Assembly: GCA_032433765.1 (NCBI GenBank)
Contig: JAVIAB010000046.1
Location: forward strand, 58,426,500-58,490,499
Reading direction: 5' to 3'
Source of the DNA: Megaustenia siamemsis
Lineage: Eukaryota > Mollusca > Gastropoda > Stylommatophora > Ariophantidae
DNA: 64,000 bases
A model generated the notes under the pieces. It was given only the letters and a program-made list of their open reading frames with translations. It did not search any database and was not told the origin of the DNA. Positions 28,401-34,194 of the stretch are shown one piece after another. The number at the start of each line of letters is the position of its first letter. Positions within the stretch are counted from its first letter, which is position 1. Made by a program: the position numbers and the translations under genes.

Positions 28401-29583
28401 GTTGACCTGAGCAACACATAACACAAAGTTGATCTTAGCAACACATAACACAATGTTGGTCCAAGCAACACATAACAGAAAGTTGATCAAGCAACACATA
28501 ACACAAAGTTGATCCAAGCAACACATAACACAAAGTTGACCTTAGCAACACATAACACAAAGTTGACCTTAGCAACACATAACACAAAGTTGATCTTAGC
28601 AACACATAACACAATGTTGGTCCAAGCAACACATAACAGAAAGTTGATCCAAGCAACACATAACACAAAGTTGATCTTAGCAACACATAACACAAAGTTG
28701 ATCTTAGCAACACATAACACAATGTTGGTCCAAGCAACACATAACAGAAAGTTGATCCAAGCAACACATAACACAAAGTTGATCCAAGCAACACATAACA
28801 CAAAGTTGACCTTAGCAACACATAACACAAAGTTGATCCAAGCAACACATAACACAAAGTTGACCTTAACAACACATAGCCCAAAGTTGATGCAAGCAAT
28901 ACATAACACAATGTTGGTCCAAGCAACACATAACAGAAAGTTGATCCAAGCAACACATAACAGAAAGTTGACCTGAGCAACACATAACACAAAGTTGATC
29001 TTAGCAACACATAACACAATGTTGGTCCAAGCAACACAACAGAAAGTTGATCCAAGCAACACATAACACAAAGTTGATCCAAGCAACACATAACACAAAG
29101 TTGACCTTAGCAACACATAACACAAAGTTGACCTTAGCAACACATAACACAAAGTTGACCTTAGCAACACATAACACAAAGTTGATCCAAGCAACACATA
29201 ACAGAATGTTGACCTTAGCAACACATAACACAAAGTTGACCTTTGCAACATATAACAGAAAATTGATCCGAGCAACTCATAATATAAAGTTGATCTGAGC
29301 AACTTATAATATAAAGTTGATCCGAGCAACTCATAATAGAAAGTTGACCAGAGCAATATATTTCTTCTTATAAGTAATCAAAGTATTGTCTATTTTATAC
29401 AGAATTTATATGTATTCATCATTATTATTTCAACAGCGCAAAGACAACCAATGGCACACGGCTGTCTTCACTGTCCGGACTAACAAAACAGACATCCTTC
29501 CGCTAACTGACATGGTTTTATTTGATATCGGACGCGAGAACCAACAGTTTGGTATACAAGTTGGAAATGCCTGCTTTAGTTAA
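1369..29583 (+). CDS. Fibrillar collagen alpha chain, 3' part (10 exons, 5' end outside window)
   Basis: Spliced exons: 1369-1422, 3779-3849, 8060-8095, 10825-10869, 12881-12964, 20327-20462, 22431-22534, 26032-26106, 26792-26986, 29437-29583. The product is an extracellular matrix procollagen. The first exons encode uninterrupted Gly-X-Y triplets. The last five encode a 218-residue C-propeptide (COLFI), the domain that selects and registers three chains before it is cut off. Visible COLFI landmarks are [36 protein letters not shown] and the terminal [10 protein letters not shown]...ACFS. Every junction is GT-AG, and phases agree through to the TAA. Helix exons of 54, 36 and 45 bp are typical of fibrillar collagens. 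Oddities are a one-base deletion in exon 3779-3849, and tandem arrays on both sides of exon 26792-26986. Six cysteines are seen in COLFI. Not assignable to a vertebrate type. Confidence 0.93.
1423..1974. other. Intron sequence without a recognised feature
   Basis: I see no exon and no array here. The last part runs into a dispersed repeat at 1975. Confidence 0.5.
1975..2092 (+). mobile_element. 3' end of the ECNDDDP repeat family (decayed)
   Basis: Contains gagctggagtcatcagttg, then ctgagcacctatggacatg and gagtgcaatgataataaccc. These match the 3' part of the better copies at 33554-33889 and 43335-43608. The reading frame is broken. Confidence 0.6.
2093..3417. other. Intron, mostly unassigned AT-rich sequence
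   Basis: No exon or tandem array is visible. Around 2820-2960 the sequence looks like decayed retroelement coding DNA, but I cannot assign it to a family. Confidence 0.4.
3418..3577 (-). mobile_element. tRNA-derived SINE (family S2), fragment
   Basis: The plus strand reads gtgatgtggtcagtatcatg, then ctggtacccatttttagagg and gggaatcaagtccagac. These are the reverse complement of the S2 SINE seen in full at 40895-41180, including its B-box region. Confidence 0.7.
3779..3849 (+). CDS. Collagen exon, 8 Gly-X-Y triplets with a 1-nt deletion
   Basis: Bounded by ttgctcag and gtaagtta. It is 71 bp long. One extra C in the run at 3810-3813 would restore 72 bp and eight perfect triplets. As written, the frame shifts after GSSGARGP. 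The flanking exons are all phase 0, so this deletion breaks the chain if it is real. A homopolymer sequencing error is the simplest alternative. Confidence 0.85.
3895..5545 (+). mobile_element. LINE A fragment (RT C-terminal region) with internal 67-bp expansion
   Basis: The start (tgcgtgtgaaagctggaaaa-like text near 3990) and the end (5281-5456) match the C-terminal region of LINE A, including the RRW...[16 protein letters not shown] and KRGRPRETL motifs. Between them a piece of the same ORF encoding WNEFKT...EIRE...QPTIS is tandemly amplified (4082-5290). It is more diverged than the other LINE A copies, so it is an older insertion. Confidence 0.85.
4082..5290. repeat. 67-bp minisatellite inside a LINE ORF, about 18 copies
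   Basis: The unit starts atctcatctacaatggaatg and contains gaattcaagactaatataga. It is an exact segment of the LINE A coding region, and the LINE reading frame enters on the left and leaves on the right. Since 67 is not a multiple of three, the array itself is not translatable. Confidence 0.95.
5658..6210. repeat. 39-bp minisatellite, about 14 copies
   Basis: The unit contains tagttatatttcagctctga followed by cawrggtacattccttccc. The period of 39 keeps a plus frame open with a 13-residue repeat ([13 protein letters not shown]). I see no start or splice context supporting a gene. Confidence 0.95.
6211..6585. other. Intron, AT-rich, no feature seen
   Basis: Low-complexity AT-rich sequence up to the 5' truncation point of the LINE A copy. 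I see nothing coding. Confidence 0.5.
6586..7986 (+). mobile_element. LINE A, 5'-truncated copy (reverse transcriptase)
   Basis: Begins within the RT ([20 protein letters not shown]) and runs to the 3' tail ggctt...gaaaggtcaatagatagat. RT landmarks are [32 protein letters not shown] and [11 protein letters not shown]. Two differences from the other copies indicate inactivity: the glycine after GVKQ is V, and CGA has become a TGA stop at 7655-7657 (KKR*WSY). The frame otherwise continues to 7864. It ends in a (GATA)n tail at 7970-7986. Confidence 0.92.
8060..8095 (+). CDS. Collagen exon, four Gly-X-Y triplets (36 bp)
   Basis: Flanked by tatttctcag and gtgagcta. Translates as [12 protein letters not shown], phase 0 at both ends. 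Confidence 0.93.
8096..8520. other. Intron, T-rich, no feature seen
   Basis: Open frames exist in both directions, but the sequence is T-rich intron without splice or protein signatures. Confidence 0.5.
8521..8787 (+). mobile_element. tRNA-derived SINE (family S1), diverged copy
   Basis: Starts with a tRNA-like head (gatagctcagtggtcagtga A-box region). The S1 body follows: aaatgggtaccggactttt, gtaataccgaccacaatacc and gccacttggcgtgatggga, then a T-rich tail. It parallels the cleaner copies at 11258 and 54723. Confidence 0.8.
8892..9280. repeat. 35-bp minisatellite, 11 near-identical copies
   Basis: The unit is gtgaacctggttggtctgga followed by agaaacccaccacat. Copies are practically identical, so the expansion is recent. 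The period is not a multiple of three, so ORFs run through it in several frames by chance. Confidence 0.97.
9313..10016. repeat. 24-bp minisatellite of a SINE A-box, about 29 copies
   Basis: The unit on the plus strand is gccaccgagcacactaacta followed by ctca. The reverse strand reads ggtggctgagtagttagtg, which is the pol III A-box segment of the S2 SINE. Variants (ccg/gcg, aac/agc) are interspersed. A Pro/Ser/Thr-rich frame stays open across it only because 24 is divisible by three. Confidence 0.96.
10019..10301. other. Intron, unassigned
   Basis: Single-copy-looking sequence with mid-length ORFs on both strands. It may be old retroelement DNA, but I cannot name it. Confidence 0.35.
10302..10612. 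repeat. 54-bp minisatellite, about 6 copies
   Basis: The unit contains gatcaaatattgataattta and gtcatatgaaatgtgaccag. Copies are nearly identical. Confidence 0.95.
10825..10869 (+). CDS. Collagen exon, five Gly-X-Y triplets (45 bp)
   Basis: Flanked by tttgtaacttttag and gtaagtgt. Translates as [15 protein letters not shown], phase 0. A 45-bp exon is a standard size in fibrillar collagen genes. Confidence 0.95.
11035..12664. repeat. 25-bp minisatellite, about 50 copies, split by a SINE
   Basis: The unit is tgtgtggttatttagacagt followed by aactt, with aaatt and atctt variants. A composite SINE sits at 11150-11512, flanked by the duplicated array text tttgtgtggtt. The array therefore predates the insertion. 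Confidence 0.95.
11150..11514 (+). mobile_element. Composite SINE with two tRNA-like heads (S1 type)
   Basis: The first head, 11150-11227, has a perfect 7-bp acceptor-like pairing (GGTGTCC with GGACACC) and a B-box ggttcgtaatcc. After a 30-bp linker, a second head at 11258-11335 pairs GGAGCCG with CGGCTCC, and has an A-box (tagctcagtgg) and B-box (ggttcgatccc). The S1 body and a T-rich tail follow. Neither head forms a proper anticodon stem, so they are SINE promoters, not tRNA genes. The TSD is tttgtgtggtt on both sides. Confidence 0.85.
12881..12964 (+). CDS. Collagen exon, end of triple helix and C-telopeptide (84 bp)
   Basis: Flanked by atttgtttag and gtaggtct. The translation starts [16 protein letters not shown] and ends YDQPIE. 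The Gly-X-Y register breaks here (GYG) and changes to telopeptide-like sequence. Phase 0. Confidence 0.88.
12965..13540. other. Intron, T-rich stretch
   Basis: Contains a long run of ttgtttgt-type sequence. A 153-codon Phe/Leu/Cys-rich frame results from the composition. I see no real gene. Confidence 0.5.
13541..13880 (+). mobile_element. LINE with RNase H domain, left part (decayed)
   Basis: One frame reads [12 protein letters not shown], a stop, then ADKLTK, matching the W-x-P-x-H-x(4)-G-N-x(2)-A-D-x-L-A-K end of LINE RNase H domains. Further on come [10 protein letters not shown] and SHNRLK, typical of the segment after RNase H in jockey/I-type elements. The same ORF resumes at 18206, beyond a 4.3-kb interruption. 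Confidence 0.7.
13880..14431. repeat. 22-bp minisatellite, left part (about 25 copies)
   Basis: The unit is aacctttgatgaatgtgata followed by gg. It derives from the RNase H LINE coding sequence that flanks it. It continues at 17605 after a LINE A insertion. Confidence 0.95.
14432..17604 (-). mobile_element. LINE A, near full-length copy
   Basis: A non-LTR retrotransposon of about 3.17 kb in the minus orientation, flanked by a 13-bp duplication tgaatgtgatagt (14419-14431 and 17605-17617). The 5' UTR is about 130 bp. The ORF starts at 17473 (MCKLAVDSS). An APE-type endonuclease shows [28 protein letters not shown] and SDHNLC. The reverse transcriptase shows [38 protein letters not shown] and [11 protein letters not shown], and a C-terminal [13 protein letters not shown] region follows. 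Two frameshifts break it, one near 17160-17175 and one in a T-run at about 14665-14670. The 3' tail is (GATA)n. Product: a target-primed reverse transcription enzyme. Clade not assigned. Confidence 0.95.
17605..18205. repeat. 22-bp minisatellite, right part (about 27 copies)
   Basis: Same unit as 13880-14431. The last copy runs straight into LINE coding sequence (gaatgtaactgtggccaggc). Confidence 0.95.
18206..18310 (+). mobile_element. LINE with RNase H domain, right part
   Basis: Reads C-N-C-G-Q-A, then after a frameshift [11 protein letters not shown]. This is the CxC...H..C zinc-binding-like segment that follows RNase H in such LINEs. It completes the fragment at 13541-13880. Confidence 0.7.
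18468..18850 (-). mobile_element. LINE 3' ORF fragment with a 135-bp tandem duplication
   Basis: On the minus strand: FGHLVRMNP, then [20 protein letters not shown], the usual C-terminal tail of many LINE ORFs. The last 135 bp is present twice in tandem (18468-18602 and 18603-18740). Confidence 0.75.
18990..19290 (-). mobile_element. Decayed LINE C-like fragment
   Basis: Text such as atcatgtgccatacagtttg and gatcctgttcttccataatc resembles the LINE C-related stretch at 57290-57670. No frame survives. Confidence 0.35.
19580..19765 (+). mobile_element. SINE family S3, 3' fragment
   Basis: Contains the conserved pieces gtggtcccgtgtgcacttgc, acatgttaaa, ttggaagttaaaag and accataaatatgggc, as in the S3 copies at 35570-35860 and 42020-42400. 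Confidence 0.6.
19958..20205 (+). mobile_element. LINE B 3' ORF fragment
   Basis: Carries ggacacacactgtggaagcc and ggtccttttttggaatcccc, which match the better LINE B copy at 21625 (IGHTLRKP...[10 protein letters not shown]). Several substitutions and frameshifts. Ends in an (AAG)n tract. Confidence 0.7.
20208..20272. repeat. (AAG)n purine microsatellite
   Basis: About 65 bp of almost pure A/G on the plus strand, following a LINE B fragment. It probably grew from the element's 3' tail. Confidence 0.9.
20327..20462 (+). CDS. Collagen exon, start of C-propeptide (COLFI)
   Basis: Acceptor ttcaaacactag, donor gtgagtta, ends in phase 1. The translation includes [21 protein letters not shown] and NPDFTS, corresponding to the GSR-x(2)-P-x-x-TC-x-D block that opens the COLFI domain. 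Confidence 0.93.
20725..21018 (-). mobile_element. LINE A, short 3' end copy
   Basis: Begins on the plus strand with (TATC)n and attgacctttcgagccatag, then reads antisense into the LINE A C-terminal coding region (gagccgattcctgctgctct). 5'-truncated at about 21018. Confidence 0.88.
21137..21392. repeat. 32-bp minisatellite, 8 copies
   Basis: The unit contains gttactgaactaaaatatca and acatcataaaat. Copies are nearly identical. Confidence 0.95.
21539..22286. mobile_element. TTAA MITE copy 1, interrupted by LINE B
   Basis: Preceded by TTAA (21535-21538) and followed by ttga. The ends are inverted: ctctttctgta and gtgctgaaagag. Removing the 444-bp LINE B segment at 21625-22068 leaves 304 bp, the exact length of the two uninterrupted copies. 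It lacks coding capacity. Confidence 0.75.
21625..22068 (+). mobile_element. LINE B, 3' end inserted in the MITE
   Basis: Encodes [30 protein letters not shown] and WNPQGK, the C-terminal tail of a LINE ORF. A 3' UTR follows (ccatggtagccaacctttgt), with a (GAT)n tail at 22058-22068. One frameshift separates GK and the following GRPR-like part. Confidence 0.8.
22431..22534 (+). CDS. Collagen exon, COLFI with DPN calcium-site motif
   Basis: Acceptor aatctctgtag, donor gtaagtgt. Enters in phase 1 and leaves in phase 0. The translation is [20 protein letters not shown] followed by [15 protein letters not shown]. It corresponds to the W-I-D-P-N-x-G...D-A-I-x-V-x-C block, but the residue after DPNEG is Ser where vertebrate chains have Cys. 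Confidence 0.95.
22535..23439. other. Intron, no feature recognised
   Basis: AT-rich sequence with no array and no recognisable element. Confidence 0.5.
23440..23705 (+). mobile_element. LINE B fragment, strongly decayed
   Basis: Follows the order of the LINE B tail (actgtggaaaccaagtgaga, aggtccttctttgaatg, aatgatcttaagaaaatgg) with many substitutions. Confidence 0.5.
23945..23985 (-). other. Hammerhead-like / Penelope-type motif, degenerate
   Basis: The minus strand reads cctgaagaaggcttttgctg followed by aaatgttgt. The order is CTGA(A)GA, a short stem-loop, then GAAA, which resembles the hammerhead cores of Penelope-like elements. The core has substitutions, so activity is unlikely. Confidence 0.3.
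24208..25615. repeat. 29-bp minisatellite with higher-order structure, about 48 copies
   Basis: The unit is cagtgtgataacacttgtcc followed by actggctta, with accgg, accag and shortened variants. The same ordered series of variants recurs at an offset of 599 bp (for example ccatcggtttatag at 24517 and 25116). This shows block duplication of about 20 units. Confidence 0.95.
25735..25905 (-). mobile_element. Possible tRNA-derived SINE head
   Basis: The minus strand reads ggtggccaaatcattaactt, then gtttgaattctggtagggtc, an A-box-like and B-box-like pair. No body is matched elsewhere in the window. Confidence 0.35.
26032..26106 (+). CDS. Collagen exon, COLFI (75 bp)
   Basis: Acceptor actttgtttcag, donor gtaagcag, phase 0 on both sides. 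The translation starts [20 protein letters not shown] and ends NNGKE. Its position and phases match the 81-bp exon at 56995-57075 of the second collagen. Confidence 0.9.
26136..26695. repeat. 23-bp minisatellite rich in 3' splice-site-like sequence, about 24 copies
   Basis: The unit is agttatctttatcttgtctg followed by tag. Each copy has a pyrimidine-rich stretch ending in TAG, on the sense strand of the collagen intron. The array starts 30 bp after the donor at 26107 and ends about 95 bp before the true acceptor at 26791. Confidence 0.95.
26792..26986 (+). CDS. Collagen exon, COLFI (195 bp)
   Basis: Acceptor tttttgttccag, donor gtaagtat, phase 0. The translation begins [20 protein letters not shown], includes RQTVTYNC (compare Q-N-I-T-Y-H-C of vertebrate chains) and ends DVADNC. 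The last 19 bp, with the donor, are copied eight more times downstream. Confidence 0.94.
26968..27410. repeat. 52-bp tandem array of exon end plus 5' splice site, 9 copies
   Basis: The first copy is the real end of the collagen exon. Each unit has gatgtggctgacaattgtg followed by taagtat and AT-rich intron. Copies start near 26968, 27021, 27073, 27124, 27175, 27227, 27279, 27331 and 27384. All nine keep an intact gtaagtat donor. Using any donor but the first retains an in-frame TGA at 27029-27031. Confidence 0.96.
27417..27720 (-). mobile_element. LINE A, short 3' end copy
   Basis: Starts ctatctattgacctttcaag, then antisense LINE A sequence to a truncation at about 27720. It interrupts the right end of the splice-donor array. 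Confidence 0.85.
27955..29300. repeat. 27-bp minisatellite, about 50 copies
   Basis: The unit is cacataacagaaagttgacc followed by tgagcaa. It has several interspersed variants (ccaagcaa, cttagcaa, caatgttggt), forming blocks of mixed order. The period of 27 keeps long 9-residue-repeat frames open on both strands. It lies in the last collagen intron. Confidence 0.95.
29437..29583 (+). CDS. Collagen last exon, COLFI C-terminus and stop
   Basis: Acceptor ttatttcaacag, phase 0. The translation begins [20 protein letters not shown], continues [12 protein letters not shown] and ends [11 protein letters not shown] plus TAA. This is the canonical L-P-x-x-D...D-I-G...F-G...C-F ending of fibrillar procollagens. 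Confidence 0.96.
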   Translation, partial: RKDNQWHTAVFTVRTNKTDILPLTDMVLFDIGRENQQFGIQVGNACFS

Positions 29584-31310
29584 TCACATCAGCTATACCT
29601 TAAAAAAAAATTGTGTGTGTGCATTTCATCCAGTCATTATCATCTAGAAATTTGATTGGTTGATAACCATATCTAAAAAAGTAACTTTGTAACCGTTAGG
29701 AGCATGTTTAATTGTTATTTCTCATAAATATTTACTTTTAAATTGGCAAACATCTGGATGTATAACTTAACAAGTATTTCTTCACGTAAATTTAAAAAGA
29801 AACGGTTTTATACTCAATTTTATTTTGTGCTATATTTTTTTGGTGAAAGTACAGTATTACTGAAGAAATCTCAAAACTACAATTTATACACAAATTACTG
29901 AAAGACAAGAGCCTCCTAAAAAAAAAAGACTATTTCTCTTGACCTAATGTTCTTGTCATATTTACTCTGTTATCTTTATTCCTGCTCTTGATTTTACATT
30001 TACAATTTTCCTTTACCGGCTTCAGATTTCTGATGCTAATCTGCATTCAATTTGTGCCTTATCAAAATCCGTCCATGTTTTTTATCAGCATTGTATTTTT
30101 TTTACTCTCATCATCTCATGCCAGTATTATTACTTTTCTACTAAGTTTTACAATTTGTGTATATTTTATTGAAAATTCAAATGTCATGAATTTTAAAATG
30201 TTATGAATTTGTGTTGTGATTTTATCAAATCAGCTATTTTAATATTGAAAAGGAACAATATATGTATGGTTCCTCCATCAAAACTTTTCACTTTGAAACC
30301 AAAGAAAAGGAAGTTGAAACAAAAAAATAAAAGTAGAGCCACTTTTCAATCTAAATAAATTTGTAAAAAATTAGATCATGTGCATTGTGCATACCCAGCA
30401 CATTATATAGGTAGTGTAATGGCTGTCTGCTGAATTCATAATTCAAAGAACACGAGTTAGTTTTCAAATGAACATGCTTTTTTTTGACAAAGTTCGTAAA
30501 ACTAACATCTTGGAGTAACAGCAGTTGGAAAGAGTACTGCCACCTCATTTTTATAAATCAATTTATAGCGTGCCATAAGACTAATTTCTCATTTTTCATA
30601 GAACAAAAAAGAATAAAATTATTATTATATTATTTTTTTTAATAATACAAATTATAACCTATCAGTTTGAATTTTCAGTAAATATTTTTTTATGTTAATA
30701 TATTTAATAAATATTATATAATATTGCCTTTTATGCTGCAATTTGAATGTAATTGTGATTGATGAATGATTGTGTTGTTGTTGATTTAATGTTTTTATAT
30801 TTGTATATTCATTCTACGATGTTGAGGATTTATAATTAATGCAATATTTAATTCAGCGATAAGTAAAGCACCTATTATTTGTTTTCTTAACAAGTATCAC
30901 ATGTTCATTCTAGTTGTTATTGTAAATTACCACCAATAGAATCCACTCCTGTATTTACTGCAGGATTCTCCTGGCCTCATTCCATTCATTAATGGCCATT
31001 TATATATGCTGCTGTTTTAAATACAACATTTTGACCATCTTTAATGTTGGTCCTGTGGTAAAATATCACATCTTTGAAACATACACCAACCCACAGAGTG
31101 TATGTTGACTACAGGGGGGTGCAGTAATGATGATAATGAGCATTGTGAAACTTGTTTGGATGAGATAATTGGAAGTTATTACTGCTGTTTTCCAGCCATT
31201 TTTGTTGTTATTTGAATACTATGATGACAAGTTATGTAAAATGAACCAATTTGAGGTACAGACTGCAAAGTACCATCTGTTGCCATTGTGGTAGCTAAAA
31301 AATAAAATAT
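29584..31310 (+). other. Probable 3' UTR of the plus-strand collagen
   Basis: AT-rich, repeat-poor sequence directly after the stop, without splice signals I would trust. The true end is not fixed by sequence alone. Confidence 0.5.
31301..31306 (+). promoter_or_regulatory. Candidate polyadenylation signal AATAAA
   Basis: AATAAA followed by an A-rich and then T-rich stretch. Earlier alternatives are at 30327 and 30354. I cannot decide between them. Confidence 0.35.
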
Positions 31311-31954
31311 CTTTTAAAAAAAAAATGTTTTTACTTAATTATTTCATAACTGTGTTATGTTATTTCTGCAAAGAGATTGAGTTTATCAGTTTTATTTGAA
31401 CATAGCAACCTAATTTATTATTATGAGAGGCATGTCATAAATGAGGAAATCTGCTGTTTATTTCATAATGTTATGGCAATGCATTTGATTTATTTTCAAA
31501 ATAATTTACATTTATTCCAAATCAACAAATTAAGAAATTCAGCTTCATTTGTATATACAAATTATAAAAGCACACCTCACAGTGTGCACGGAGCACTAAA
31601 CTCAGTAACTTTGGTAGCAAGCTGGACTTGGAACATGAGGAAACTGCAACAAGGAACATTTTTCAGAGCCTCAATGATTCCTGCTGCCTATCCACCATAT
31701 TGACCGGACGTCACTTTCAGTACTGATACGCCTTATGTCTTTTGACATGTGCTGTTTGCTATGATGGGTACTGCAGCTGCCTTTCTTTGTTTGGATATTC
31801 AATATGATGTTAATCCGGATGATTCCACTGGCATGAGTGGATGAGCAATTATGGTTTTTCATTCATTTTCAGTGATACTGGGGCCTTTGAATAACTATAA
31901 CTAGAACAATTGAAATTATAACAAATAAGTAAATATTTATTTGGCTGGGAAACT
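31311..31954. other. Intergenic, no firm feature
   Basis: No array and no recognised element, apart from a weak transposase-like phrase discussed under rejected items. Confidence 0.4.
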
Positions 31955-32240
31955 CAGAGGTTTATTTTTTAGTTAGGAGAAAACTCAGAGGTTTATTTTT
32001 TAGTTAGGAGAAAACTCAGAGAATATTTTTTAGTTAGGAGAAAACTCAGAGGTTTATTTTTTAGTTAGGAGAAAACTCAGAGAATTATTTTTTAGTTAGG
32101 AGAAAACTCAGAGGTTTATTTTTTAGTTAGGAGAAAACTCAGAGGTTTATTTTTTAGTTAGGAGAAAACTCAGAGGTTTATTTTTTAGTTAGGAGAAAAC
32201 TCAGAGGTTTATTTTTTAGTTAGGAGAAAACTCAGAGAAT
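31955..32240. repeat. 31-bp minisatellite, about 9 copies
   Basis: The unit is aggagaaaactcagaggttt followed by attttttagtt. Two copies have agaat in place of aggttt. Confidence 0.95.
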
Positions 32241-32449
32241 TAAACTGTAATATGTGACTGCACTCAGGTTGTTTCAAAGTCATGTGGTATATGCTTGGAC
32301 GTCATGCCAAGAAAATTACATTTTTGACTTAACGAGTTGGCAGTTTCAGTTAGCACACTTACCTTTAGTGGCCAGGTGATGTGCCATGGGGTTTGGGCTC
32401 ATTTCCTGTTTCACAAAAACACTAGACAGCTTAATAATCTATTATGGAA

Positions 32450-32636
32450 AGACAAAACATAAATGCTAACAGCAAAGATATAAAAATAATAAAGAATATG
32501 TACTGGTAATAAAAGCAGTCATAAAAATTGGAAATAATTTGAGAATGCTTAAATGAATTAAAGAAGGTTCTAGGAGTCAAGTCTGTTTACTGACAGTTTT
32601 ATTTATTGTGGGAAGTGAGATTATACTAAGATCATT
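32450..32636 (+). mobile_element. LINE C RT fragment, part 1
   Basis: Matches the LINE C stretch at 54480-54650 (ataataaagaatatgtactg, agcagtcataaaaattgg). Frames are broken. Later parts of the same copy appear at 33370-33553 and 33890-34170. Confidence 0.65.
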
Positions 32637-32638
32637 AA

Positions 32639-32942
32639 TTCTTTCCGTATGTTTCAAAGTGCCATGTGCCATGCTGATTTCGGTCATGTACGTTTAGCCG
32701 CACAGTGCGTCACTCTCAATTTGATTAATGTAAACTGTCATCAAACCATATTCTTTGTATATGTCTTTTATCATCTTGGTATTGGTGAAATCTAATTCCT
32801 TGTTTAATTATCTAAAAATTCATATATAATATGTTAAGTGTTAGATAAATATAAACATGTAGATTAATATTTAAAAATATGAAAACTTTTGTCTCTGAAA
32901 TCTCTACTGCTAAATTGATAAAAACCGTCCATACTGAAAGAG
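32639..32942. mobile_element. TTAA MITE copy 2 (304 bp)
   Basis: TTAA at 32635-32638 and tcaa after 32942. The ends are ttctttccgtatg and catactgaaagag. The interior (gtcatcaaaccatattcttt, gaaatctaattccttgttta) matches the copies at 21539 and 47836. Confidence 0.8.
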
Positions 32943-32984
32943 TCAAAGGACATACTTGGAATAAAGTAAAGGTAAAGAACGAGA

Positions 32985-33300
32985 CTTGAACCTGCGTCTT
33001 AGCACGTGAGTTTCCACCCATATGTGCTCGGCCGCTTATCCAGAAATGTTTGGAGATTTCTGGATAGTGTCGCCTCAAGCATCGAAACTCATGATGCGAG
33101 GCATCATTCCTCACCTTCCCAGGGTAATACCCTGGTACCCATTTCTGCCAACGGCTGGGTCGACCGTGGGGGTATTTTTTTGTTTCCAACCACAAGTACA
33201 ACTCACACTGCTCCCAGCAGGAATCGAACACGGGTTGTCCGAACGTCGGTAGTCCAGTCGGGTGGTTTTCTCAACTAGGCTACCGAGGCCCCCTAAGTCC
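32985..33300 (-). mobile_element. tRNA-derived SINE (family S4)
   Basis: On the minus strand: a head with gggcctcggtagcctagttg and B-box gttcgattcctg, then gacccagccgttggcagaaa and tgggtaccagggtattaccc. It is related to S1 and S2 through the cccagcc...tgggtacc core. Confidence 0.75.
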
Positions 33301-33369
33301 AAGTATATCACTAAATAATCAATTTGTGTTATGCTGAAGACACCATCTTAAAGTGAAAATGAATTATAC

Positions 33370-33553
33370 ACAATAGTTAACATGATAGTGATGGCAAGTA
33401 AAATTAAAGGCCTTCCCCTCAACAGAAATAAGACAGAAGTGATGGTTGCAACACAGAAAAATACATCTCATAAATACTCAATTTTAGCAAATCATTTACT
33501 AAATTGGACAGCATTAAAACAGAGCAATGAATATAAATATCTCGAGACAATGT
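33370..33553 (+). mobile_element. LINE C RT fragment, part 2
   Basis: Corresponds to the LINE C region after the catalytic motif (KGLPLNRNKTEVMVATQK). Its continuation at 33890 is separated by an inserted element. Confidence 0.7.
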
Positions 33554-33889
33554 TATTGGGTTATTTGCGGGTCATCATCATTGCACTCCAAACATGTCCA
33601 TAGGTGCTCAGATCCCCTCCTCAGCAATTCCCTCAGTGTCCAGCGACTGATGACTCCAGTTCTATGTTGGTTGATAAGTCTTCTTACACGCCCACTAAGT
33701 TTCTCATTTCTGGCTGTGCCCATCTTAACTCCCATCTCTTTCATCCGAAGAAGTGATGTGGATCTGTGTTTGTCAAAGTCATGTGCTCTTCCCACATTTT
33801 GGAGGGCATTGATGATGTCCACCCGATCCATTGGTTGCCCGTCCTCAACAACAGCAAAGCTAGCCAAACTGTCAGCTGTGTCCAAATTG
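33554..33889 (-). mobile_element. ECNDDDP mobile family, best minus-strand copy
   Basis: Inserted in LINE C, with the 12-bp duplication tcgagacaatgt at 33542-33553 and 33890-33901. On the minus strand it has an open frame that includes [57 protein letters not shown] and ends DDPQITQ plus stop. The frame and stop are conserved in the copy at 43335-43608. I do not recognise the protein. The 336-bp length and the target duplication suggest a SINE-sized or 5'-truncated retroposon. Confidence 0.75.
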
Positions 33890-34170
33890 TCGAGACAATG
33901 TAACATCATATAATAAATGTACACCAGGGGTGAGGTGCAGAATAGTTCAGCCAAAGACTACATTCTGAAGAATGCAATCAATTGTTATCAATAGAAATAA
34001 TAAATAGAAATATTCATTCTTATGTGAAGCCAGCCTTGATGTGAATCATGGAAAGTAAGACAAGAGAGTTATTTGAGACCAGAGAAATGTTGCTTTGCAG
34101 AAGAATGTTGGGAGTACCATGAGCAGCTCAAAAAAGATGATGAGGATGCTCTAAGAGAGGCCAAGAAGGC
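33890..34170 (+). mobile_element. LINE C RT fragment, part 3
   Basis: Continues LINE C: gaggtgcagaatagttcagc, gaatcatggaaagtaagac, cgctcaaaaaagatgatga-like C-terminal text. Frames are broken. Confidence 0.6.
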
Positions 34171-34194
34171 TAGTTTTCAATATCAAAATGAAAC

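Noticed and set aside
27836..29356. Several 200-290 codon ORFs with 9-residue repeats, on both strands
   Set aside because: They are the 27-bp array read in different frames. No start, domain or conservation outside the array.
31560..31870. mariner-type transposase relic (PAAYPPY, stop, PD)
   Set aside because: Only one short phrase resembles the Y-S-P-D-L-A-P-S-D block, and nothing else nearby supports it.
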